Source: Candidatus Dormiibacterota bacterium (GTDB lineage: Bacteria > Chloroflexota > Dormibacteria > Aeolococcales > Aeolococcaceae). From it: DNA of 10,712 nucleotides. Of the stretch, positions 5,500-10,712 are shown piece by piece (positions within the stretch are counted from its first letter, which is position 1; each line of letters begins with the position of its first letter). The stretch lies in contig CATPAP010000233.1 in NCBI GenBank assembly GCA_955651875.1, positions 1 to 10,712 of the forward strand, read 5' to 3'. The notes under the pieces are model-generated. The model worked only from the letters and a program-made list of their open reading frames with translations, ran no database searches and was not told the origin of the DNA. The position numbers and the translations under genes were made by a program.

Positions 5500-7290
5500 T
5501 TATGTCGCGGCCCACTGGGGCAGTGCCTGCTTCATTGCGGCTTGAGAGGCTGTGGAACTCTCGATCTGCTTACCGCTCCATTCGGACCAAACGAATCCGA
5601 CAACGTTGGGCGTTTGGGCCAGGTAGGACACGAACTCGGAGATCCAGATTGGTTTGCTGCCGCCGGTCTCCATGCACCCGACCTCGGCGAGCACGATCGG
5701 CTTGGTGGGGGCAAAGGTGGCCATGTTGGCGAACGTTTGACCGAAGATCTGCTGAGGCGTCCGCCATGCCCCGTACTGTGGCCCGTTGTAGCCGTCAACC
5801 CCAACAAGGTCGACGTAGCTGTTGCCGGGGTAGTACGCCGCCAGCGAGCGCCCACCCATGATAACGTTGGGGCTCCAGAGCCAGTAGACATTTGTCGCGC
5901 CGGCAACCACAAAGATGTTGTGGATGTGCTGCCATGCAGCGACATATTCTGCGGGGGTATTGCCATTGACGCCGTAGCCCCATGAGTACCAGTCGCCATT
6001 CATCTCATGGGCAAAGCGGAGGATCGTCGGGTGACGGTACGCCGCCGCGGCGGCAGCGATCGTGTTGACGTAGCTGTCGTACTTACCGGCAGCGATCGAT
6101 GTCAGCGGGAAATTATTGGCGGTACTCCCGAACGCCTCTGGCATCCAGGTGATCTCGGGAACAGCACCTCCAACGGAGGTTTGCTGCAGCCGCTGCGTGT
6201 AGACGGACGCCGATGTGTTGAAGTCGATGAAGAGGTCAATGAGGTTCAGCGGATGACCGAGTTGGCTCGCCAGGGTCTGATCGCCGGAGATCCCAGACCG
6301 ACTGGACGGCGACAGTCCGAAGAGATGCGCGTTGGTCTTACCCTGGAGTGCCTGCTGCAGCAACTGGTCGCTCGTCAGCGACCCTGTCGGAGAACTTGTC
6401 GGTGTCGGGGAACTTGTCGGTGTCGGCTTAGGAGTGGGCGGGGCAGTAAGTGTCGGCTTGGGAGTGGGCGTCGCAGTCCGAGCCGGAGTAGGGGTAGCGG
6501 TGGCGCTTGATGTCGGTACGGCTGTGGCCGTTGGGATCGTGGCTGTGCCGTACAGGCAGACGGCGCCTGCATCCCACACCACGCTCGCAGCGACAGATCC
6601 GGACGCATGGGTATTCGTGTCGCTGGTCAGGAGTTGGTAGCCGGAACGCACCTCCTCGATCCCCACGGCGCCGCCGAGGCTGCTGAACTGCGGCCCCGCG
6701 ATCTGACTGCCCTTGAAGGTGAGCGGCTGGTCGACGCCGTGCTGCGCGAGGAGTCCCACCACGATCGACCCGGCGTGGCAGGTATTCCCGAATGGGGTGC
6801 TGGGAGTTGTCCCGTTGCCCGCGCTGCCAACGATCGTGGTGGGACCGCTGACCCCCGAGAACGCTGTCACAGCCATGGCCATGACGTGCGCGGAGGTCGT
6901 GCTGACGGTCACGCCGGAGATTGCCCGGGTCTTGTCGGTCCACCACAACTCCGCGCGCGAATCGGAACTGGACGAGTACCAGGCGCCGCCAAGCTTCCAG
7001 GTGTTCCCGGCAGTGTCGGTGACCGATGTGAGGTGATCAGCGGTTCCGGTGTGTATCGCCACGCTGAGCACCAGCGTGTCACCGGCTGTCGTGCTCACTG
7101 AGGCTGTGAGGTGCGTTGATGCCGTAGTTTCCGTCGCCCCACTGGCCTTGACCAGCCCGGCCGACGCTGGGCTTTGAGCCAGGGTCGAATGCATAGTTAG
7201 GCTGACCAATGTGCTGAGTGCGATCGCGGCAGCAGCCAGCGCCACCACGCGCCGGGGTGTTGCTCTACCAGTGAGACGTGTCGAAAGCAT
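5500..7290 (-). CDS. Secreted modular glycoside hydrolase with GH26-type (mannanase-like) catalytic domain
   Basis: A 596-residue exported protein. Residues 1-39 form a signal peptide (basic MLSTRLTGRATPRR, then a hydrophobic core VVALAAAAIALSTLVSLTM). Residues 45-250 form a Thr/Ser/Gly-rich beta-type domain (TAGDTLVLSVAIH, VTDTAGNTWKL, AVTAFSGVSGP, ASVVWDAGAVCLY) with Cys171 and Cys245; I do not recognise it, but it looks like a binding or adhesion module. Residues 252-303 are a Pro/Thr linker. Residues 305-596 fit GH26: ILRFAHEMNGDWYSWG places the acid/base at Glu429, and PIVLAEVGCMETGG the nucleophile at Glu536. WLWSPN, GVDGYN and FVWSEW are further family-like segments. GH26 enzymes mostly cut beta-mannan, some beta-1,3-xylan or mixed glucan; the substrate here is inferred only. 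The ATG at 7290 follows GGAGG at eight bases and starts the signal peptide. It is bracketed by insertion sequences, suggesting acquisition or mobility. Confidence 0.88.
   Translation of the reverse strand: MLSTRLTGRATPRRVVALAAAAIALSTLVSLTMHSTLAQSPASAGLVKASGATETTASTHLTASVSTTAGDTLVLSVAIHTGTADHLTSVTDTAGNTWKLGGAWYSSSSDSRAELWWTDKTRAISGVTVSTTSAHVMAMAVTAFSGVSGPTTIVGSAGNGTTPSTPFGNTCHAGSIVVGLLAQHGVDQPLTFKGSQIAGPQFSSLGGAVGIEEVRSGYQLLTSDTNTHASGSVAASVVWDAGAVCLYGTATIPTATAVPTSSATATPTPARTATPTPKPTLTAPPTPKPTPTSSPTPTSSPTGSLTSDQLLQQALQGKTNAHLFGLSPSSRSGISGDQTLASQLGHPLNLIDLFIDFNTSASVYTQRLQQTSVGGAVPEITWMPEAFGSTANNFPLTSIAAGKYDSYVNTIAAAAAAYRHPTILRFAHEMNGDWYSWGYGVNGNTPAEYVAAWQHIHNIFVVAGATNVYWLWSPNVIMGGRSLAAYYPGNSYVDLVGVDGYNGPQYGAWRTPQQIFGQTFANMATFAPTKPIVLAEVGCMETGGSKPIWISEFVSYLAQTPNVVGFVWSEWSGKQIESSTASQAAMKQALPQWAAT
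6392..6480 (-). repeat. Tandem repeats encoding the Pro/Thr linker
   Basis: An 18-base unit (GAACTTGTCGGTGTCGGG) occurs twice at 6392-6427, followed by a 30-base imperfect unit twice at 6421-6450 and 6451-6480 (TGTCGGCTTAGGAGTGGGCG and a close copy). On the minus strand they encode the PTSSPTPTSSPT and KPT-type stretches of the linker. Such repeats can change length by slippage, altering the spacing between the two modules. Confidence 0.75.
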
Positions 7291-7332
7291 GCAACGCCTC
7301 CAGGGGGAAGAGAGGTTGGTATGTGCAACCGT

Positions 7333-7347
7333 TTGGCCACCCGCCAA
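7333..7347. promoter_or_regulatory. Short inverted repeat in the GH26 upstream region
   Basis: TTGGC, five bases, GCCAA, a perfect 5-bp inverted repeat about 43 bases before the GH26 ATG. It could be an operator half-site pair or a leader hairpin. Short, so chance is possible. Confidence 0.3.
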
Positions 7348-7405
7348 GGCGTCTTGCTGGAGAGCGTAGATCGACTCACGACTGCGACACGTGACTGGCA
7401 CACGC

Positions 7406-7427
7406 TTCGTTACGGATCCGTAGCGAA
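7406..7427. promoter_or_regulatory. 22-bp near-perfect palindrome upstream of the GH26 gene (candidate operator)
   Basis: Left half TTCGTTACGGA and right half TCCGTAGCGAA are reverse complements at 10 of 11 positions, with no spacer. It lies 116-137 bases upstream of the GH26 ATG, in non-coding DNA. Size and symmetry fit a site for a dimeric regulator such as LacI, GntR or CRP types that control sugar-degrading genes. No regulator gene is present in the window, so the binding protein is unknown. Confidence 0.55.
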
Positions 7428-7512
7428 CGGCGCGCGCGAATCGCACGCGTAAGTTGCTCAGCAGCTGCCGACGTCACCCTTGCACACCTCAGCTCTGGGC
7501 TGGAGTTCCGTT

Positions 7513-7682
7513 ACACTCTGCCGCCCGGTCGCCGCATACATCGTGTCGAACTCCGGCCCCAGCTCGGCGAGCACCGCCTCCACCACCGGCTTGATTCGCC
7601 GGATGGGGTGGTCCAGCGGGATCAGGCTCTCCGAGGCCAGGGTGGACAGCATCGTCACTTGTCGCTCGCTGCTACCACGCAT
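7513..7682 (-). pseudogene. Truncated IS5 transposase (first 56 codons)
   Basis: Begins MRGSSERQVTMLSTLASESL and follows the intact copy at 3145-4236 to GRQSV, with a few substitutions (T5S, T16A, A47T). It then breaks off into unrelated sequence at 7512. The DDE catalytic part is gone, so it is non-functional. Confidence 0.9.
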
Positions 7683-7776
7683 GCTGAATCTCCGCAAGCC
7701 GACGTCGCTGGCCCAAGACTCGCATACCGGAGTCGCCCTGTGTTGGCCCGGTCAGCGGGTGAAAATCAACACCCTG
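7513..7776 (-). mobile_element. IS5 remnant: right end only (direct repeat, copy B)
   Basis: Matches 4067-4329 of the complete copy. The end, GAAAATCAACACCCTG at 7761-7776 on the plus strand, is a better inverse match to the left IS end at 3018 than the complete copy's own right end. It is flanked by CTAA (7777-7780), the YTAR-type target. The left break at 7513 lies in the far upstream region of the GH26 gene. Confidence 0.87.
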
Positions 7777-7856
7777 CTAAGTTGGGTTCCGGTTGCGTCC
7801 CGCGGTGGCGCGGGGTTTGGTTGTGTGGGCTTGCCCCGCTTCGACGGACACGTTTG

Positions 7857-8680
7857 TTAGGCCGAGCACACAGCGCTGTGCCGGGATTCGTAGTCTGCCG
7901 GACTGAGATTGCCGAGCGTCGAGTGGCGACGCTCCCGGTTGCAGAAACCCTCGATGTACACGAAGATCGCGCCTCGCGCAGCCGCGCGGGTCGGCCAGCT
8001 GTGCCGGTAGACGAGATCCAACTTGAGCGTCGAGAACAAGCTCTCACCCACCGCGCTGTCCCAGCGGTTTCCGGGTCGGCTGAGGCTGGACGAATGCCAT
8101 GGCCTTCGAGCACGTTGGTGTACGCCTCGGAGGTGTACTGGCAGCCGCCGTCGGTGTGGTGGATGAGCGTATCGGCAGGAACCCGACGCGCCACGGCCAT
8201 GTGCAACGCGTTGAGCGGCAGCTCGGTGCGCAGGTGATTGGCCACCGACCAGCCAACGACCGACGCGAGTAGCAGTCGAGGATGGCGGCCAGGTACAACC
8301 ACCCCTCCCAGGTGCGCACGTGGGTGATGTCCGCGACCCAGAGTTCATCCGGTCGCGTCGGTGCGAAGTCGCGCTGCACCAGGTCGGGGACCACCGTGAA
8401 CGGATCCCCGATCGTCGTCCGCTGATAGCGACGCGGGAAGCGACCGGCGATGCCGGCACCTCGCATGAGCCGCGCCATCCGCTTGCGGCTGTGCAGTTCC
8501 CCGCAGGCCTGCAGCTCGGCATGTATCCGCGGTGCACCGTAGGTGTGCCGGCTGCGGGCGTGGATGGCGGTGACGCGCTCGGTGGGCACGATGTCAGCAC
8601 GAGCGCGCATCGACAACGGATAGACGGACCAGTGGTGATAGGCGGCACGGGAGACCTTGAGCACGCGCCTGTGGTTCCCA
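7857..8680 (-). pseudogene. IS3-family transposase OrfB, frameshifted, no OrfA
   Basis: Three frames join into one IS3-type integrase-core protein. The first piece, from about 8680, reads RRVLKVSRAAYHHW, then RHTYGAPRIHAEL and DELWVADITHVRTWEGWLYL with the first catalytic Asp, to DCYSRR. A one-base loss near 8259-8264 shifts to VVGWSVANHLRTELPLNALH and the second Asp in HHTDGGCQYTS. Another one-base loss near 8085-8090 shifts to LSRPGNRWDSAVGESLFSTL, carrying the Glu, and ends with YIEGFCNRERRHSTLGNLSP and ADYES. The first few residues of OrfB and all of OrfA are missing, since upstream sequence soon reaches a stop at 8692-8694 and no helix-turn-helix OrfA follows. It is a dead remnant. The 80 bases between its stop and the IS5 remnant (7777-7856) show no clear terminal repeat. 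Confidence 0.85.
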
Positions 8681-8797
8681 GAGCCTCCCCGTTAGGTTCG
8701 CGGACGCGAGGGCTGCGTGCTGGCCGCGCTAAGCTGTCGCCTCCAACGCGCACCGACCGCAGACGGGGGGGCGCGACACCGGTCCCGGAGGTACCCA

Positions 8798-8911
8798 ATG
8801 CTCGCCTTGAACCTTGTCGGCCCCAAGGAAATCGCCGTCTATGTGGTGGTAATCGTTGTCGTCCTGATCGCGGCCGCTTGGTTCTTTGTCCGCGGGCGGC
8901 CCCGGAACTGA
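8798..8911 (+). CDS. 37-residue single-pass membrane protein
   Basis: MLALNLVGPKEIAVYVVVIV is followed by VVLIAAAWFFVRGRPRN. One strongly hydrophobic helix spans about residues 13-31, with a basic C-terminal tail RGRPRN that should stay in the cytoplasm. The ATG is preceded by CGGAGGTACCCA, a strong Shine-Dalgarno sequence at normal spacing, which decides the start. It is short, so I rely on the ribosome site, the helix and the basic tail. No family recognised. It lies between the IS3 remnant and the degraded region to the right. Confidence 0.65.
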   Translation: MLALNLVGPKEIAVYVVVIVVVLIAAAWFFVRGRPRN

Positions 8912-8932
8912 GCAGGCCCATGGCGCCGAGCA

Positions 8933-8948
8933 GCTAACTCCCGTTAGC
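8933..8948. terminator. Small hairpin after the 37-residue gene
   Basis: GCTAAC, loop TCCC, GTTAGC: a perfect 6-bp stem 22 bases after the stop codon. No T-tract follows, so termination is only a possibility. The remaining sequence to 9097 shows no gene. Confidence 0.3.
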
Positions 8949-9097
8949 CGCGGCGAACACGAGCGTACCTCGCAAGCCACCCAGTAAGGTGGGGAGGCCG
9001 ACATCCTCTATAGGGCTGCTTGCCCGCGGGCCGGCTGCTCAGGTCATCGGAGCTCGGTTCCGGGACTCCTAGGCGCCCTCGGTGGCACGCCTTCGGC

Positions 9098-9868
9098 CTA
9101 TGCGGCGCAGTCGGAGCGGTTCCAGGGTTTACCCTGGCACGGCAGGGCGCAGTCGGCGCAGAGCACGTCCTCAGCGGCGGGTGACGTCGTGGTTCCCCCG
9201 CACTGTGGGCAGGCTGAGTGCTCAGGCCGGCGAGCAGGCGGACTGCCGGGCGCGCCAGCGCACCCAAAGGTGGGGGGCCGGCTGATGCAGAAACGTCCCC
9301 GCCTGCGCCCTCGCACGCCTGCGGAGAATGGATCCGCTGGCGGTGAGGCTGGACCCTGCGGGAACGTGACCGTGTGGGGATCGTTCTGCGACGGCGTGAT
9401 CCACTTCACGCTGTCGCCGGGCTTGATATTCACCCTACCGGGCAGCATCTCGAGGATTTGGACGTGACCATCCGACGTCTCGGCCCCCGCGGTCATGCTG
9501 ATGAGGTGGCTGACGTCGGGATTCGTCGTGACGGCAGCACCGGCGACCGACGACTCGACAGCCTGGCCCGCGGCGACGTCAGCGGCGTACTGGGCGGCCG
9601 CGGCAGTGTCGAGCTGTCCCTGCGTTGATGCCGTGGCTGCGTTCGGCACGATGCTGAACGTGCCAGTCATCGCGGCCCCGTGCACGTTGCAGATGTAGTT
9701 GACGACAAGGGGCGAGCCAGGGGCAGCGGCGAGCTGGACCTTCCATATCTCCGGGTGAACGGCCAAGACTTCACGGCTGTCTTCATGGACCAGGGATAAG
9801 CGTCGATGAAGGTCTTTGAGTGCCTCGGAATCCCCAGGCTGCGCTGTGCGGAGCTGATACTCGTTCAT
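9098..9868 (-). CDS. Chimeric open frame: acetyltransferase-like start, cupredoxin middle, zinc-ribbon tail
   Basis: A 256-codon frame made of parts that do not belong to one known protein. Residues 1-40 (YQLRTAQPGDSEALKDLHRR) resemble the start of GNAT N-acetyltransferases. Residues 42-75 (WKVQLAAAPGSPLVVNYICN, VHGAAMTGTFSIV) are the end of a cupredoxin domain, with copper ligand candidates Cys60, His63 and Met67. Residues 135-180 (VNIKPGDSVKWITPSQNDPH) are the start of a second cupredoxin domain with His165. Its usual second half with the Cys-His-Met cluster is absent; after PADPFS an alternative frame reads SPQACEGAGGDV, which suggests a frameshift near 9320. Residues 220-244 hold CPQCGG and CADC, a zinc-ribbon pattern. 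There is no signal peptide, although cupredoxins are normally exported. Most likely a product of deletions; expression is unproven. A TACGAT box (9884-9879) lies ten bases before the ATG. Confidence 0.45.
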   Translation of the reverse strand: MNEYQLRTAQPGDSEALKDLHRRLSLVHEDSREVLAVHPEIWKVQLAAAPGSPLVVNYICNVHGAAMTGTFSIVPNAATASTQGQLDTAAAAQYAADVAAGQAVESSVAGAAVTTNPDVSHLISMTAGAETSDGHVQILEMLPGRVNIKPGDSVKWITPSQNDPHTVTFPQGPASPPADPFSAGVRGRRRGRFCISRPPTFGCAGAPGSPPARRPEHSACPQCGGTTTSPAAEDVLCADCALPCQGKPWNRSDCAA

Positions 9869-10164
9869 GTCGTCAAAGATCGTACCGGGCTCGTATCGCG
9901 CTTCGCGTCGACCGCGATGCTCTCATCGAACTCCGCAGCGCCACTGAGGCGGTTGCCACATCGGGCTCGTCTCACGCTGCGGAAGTCCTCCAAGTGAGGC
10001 AAAGAGCCGCCGTATGCAACCCGGTATGTCTAACGATGGGGGATCTGCCTTCGTGGTGACCGCCGGCGGCGGGTAGGCGGCAGGGACCGGAATGGGTCTG
10101 GAGCGGAATCTTGGCTCGGGCCGCCAAGCAGTTCCCGCGCGGGCGGACCCAGGCGTCACCGGTC

Positions 10165-10172
10165 GTTGCAAC
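10165..10172. promoter_or_regulatory. GTTGCAAC palindrome, copy 1
   Basis: A perfect 8-bp palindrome; an identical one lies 73 bases downstream at 10238-10245, and the -10 candidate TATGAT lies between them. Outer bases GGTC and GACC extend the symmetry imperfectly. A possible regulator site pair. Confidence 0.3.
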
Positions 10173-10223
10173 TTGACCACCGAACTGTCATCGACCAAGC
10201 GGTTGCTCTGGAAAGACGCGGCC

Positions 10224-10229
10224 TATGAT
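10224..10229 (+). promoter_or_regulatory. Candidate -10 box for the Cys-rich gene
   Basis: TATGAT, five of six matches to TATAAT, with a weak -35-like TTGCTC at 10203-10208 (15-base spacing). It directly precedes the GTG at 10230 and lies nine bases before an in-frame TTG at 10239. Confidence 0.35.
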
Positions 10230-10712
10230 GTGACGCAGTTGCAACGATTTGGAGCCGAAGAACCGCTGCCGGACGGAGAGGTCATGTACCTACATTGGCA
10301 AGGCGAGAACGACGCTCCGGTCATCCAGCCCGATGACCGTGATCCCCCGACTGCCTTCAGCGCACTTGGAACAGCACAGTGCCACGGCATGGGCTGCGCA
10401 GCACGTACCGGTATCCCGTGCACGTATGTCGATCGCAGAGCGCGTCTGTGCCCGACGGCCTGGTGCCCTAGCCACCGCGCCGTCTTCGACGACGCCGTTT
10501 ATTGCGCGCTCCATGAAGCGACGGTACGCGGCCTGCTGTGTGACTTCGGCGACTCCCCGCATCCCGCCGTCGACAATCGCATCCCGGCAATCATTTCCTG
10601 GATCTCGCGAACCGCAGAGGACGACATCGTGGCCACGCTGCAAAGCATTTGCCGAGACCGACGCGAAGTCCTCGTCAGTGATCCGGTTCGCCGGGTGCTC
10701 CTCGGACATCAT
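10230..10712 (+). CDS. Cys/His-rich protein with probable zinc-binding domain, partial
   Basis: An uninterrupted plus-strand frame of 161 codons that runs off the right edge. After an acidic start, residues 49-97 carry a cluster of possible zinc ligands: Cys51, Cys56, Cys64, Cys74, Cys79, His82, Cys92 and His95 (AQCHGMGCAARTGIPCTYVD, then LCPTAWCPSH and VYCALHEATV). The remainder (NRIPAIISWISRTAEDDIVA, TLQSICRDRREVLV) looks alpha-helical and alternates polar and apolar residues as real proteins do. I do not recognise the family. The minus strand is also open over the same bases, but its composition is less protein-like. The start is uncertain: GTG 10230, TTG 10239 and ATG 10284 (preceded by GGAGAG) are all in frame. 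The first two fit the TATGAT box, the last the ribosome site. Confidence 0.6.
   Translation, partial: MTQLQRFGAEEPLPDGEVMYLHWQGENDAPVIQPDDRDPPTAFSALGTAQCHGMGCAARTGIPCTYVDRRARLCPTAWCPSHRAVFDDAVYCALHEATVRGLLCDFGDSPHPAVDNRIPAIISWISRTAEDDIVATLQSICRDRREVLVSDPVRRVLLGHH

Larger units (their letters stand above)
9869..10229. other. Stretch without a convincing gene
   Basis: About 360 bases in which every open frame is short or lacks a start, ribosome site and sensible composition. It may contain promoters for the minus-strand chimera (TACGAT at 9884-9879) and for the plus-strand gene on the right (TATGAT at 10224-10229). Possibly remains of decayed genes. Confidence 0.5.

Noticed and set aside
6392..6530. 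CRISPR-like or regulatory repeat array
   Set aside because: The repeats are contiguous, in frame, and explained by the Pro/Thr linker of the GH26 protein; there are no spacers.
7291..7446. Upstream start of the GH26 protein at 7446
   Set aside because: It would place 52 polar residues before the signal peptide and run through the palindrome; the ATG at 7290 has GGAGG before it.
7869..7880. CACAGCGCTGTG perfect palindrome
   Set aside because: It lies within the coding end of the IS3 remnant and is short enough to be chance.
8729..9004. Minus-strand frame over the 37-residue gene
   Set aside because: Low protein-like character, and it covers the plus-strand gene with its strong ribosome site.
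10290..10712. Minus-strand open frame at the right edge
   Set aside because: It overlaps the plus-strand Cys-rich frame, whose ordered Cys/His pattern and helix-like tail look more like a real protein. The minus frame shows no recognisable domain, although it does have an ATG at the edge, so it is not excluded outright.

Overview
The window is high-GC bacterial DNA with dense, short-spaced genes on both strands. Several genes have a TANNNT-like -10 box only 6-7 bases before the start codon, which is the geometry of leaderless transcripts. Together with Pro/Thr-rich linkers and cupredoxin-type domains, this suggests Actinomycetota or a Chloroflexota/Dormibacterota-like lineage. No sequence here fixes the taxon, so this is an inference.

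Left part (1-2820) is ordinary chromosomal backbone. It holds the 5' end of an RlmN-like 23S rRNA methyltransferase (-), a divergent two-helix membrane protein (+), and then three genes on the minus strand: GTP cyclohydrolase I (folE), an SDR oxidoreductase about 50 bp upstream of it, and an exported PF04185-type phosphoesterase. A tRNA-3'-end-like fragment lies in the gap at about 2852-2880.

Middle part (3014-8690) is a mobile-element cluster surrounding one cargo gene. An intact-looking IS5-family element (3018-4329) abuts a degenerate IS630-family element (4333-5419). The IS630 element sits at a TA inside the YTAR-type target site at the IS5 right end. Next is a large secreted modular glycoside hydrolase with a GH26-type catalytic domain (5500-7290), behind a near-perfect 22-bp palindrome and a second inverted repeat. 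Behind it lie a truncated second IS5 copy (7513-7776, same orientation as the first) and a frameshifted IS3-family orfB remnant (7857 to about 8680). The GH26 gene is therefore bracketed by direct IS5 repeats.

Right part (8690-10712) holds a 37-residue single-helix membrane protein, a chimeric open frame joining an N-acetyltransferase-like start, the middle of a copper-binding cupredoxin protein and a zinc-ribbon tail, a stretch of about 360 bp without a convincing gene, and the start of a Cys/His-rich plus-strand gene that runs off the window end.

No defence system, CRISPR array, rRNA or complete tRNA was recognised. The most interesting points are the IS-bracketed GH26 locus with its palindromic operator candidate, the nested IS5/IS630 junction, the repeated leaderless promoter geometry, and the uncharacterised Cys-rich gene at the right edge.
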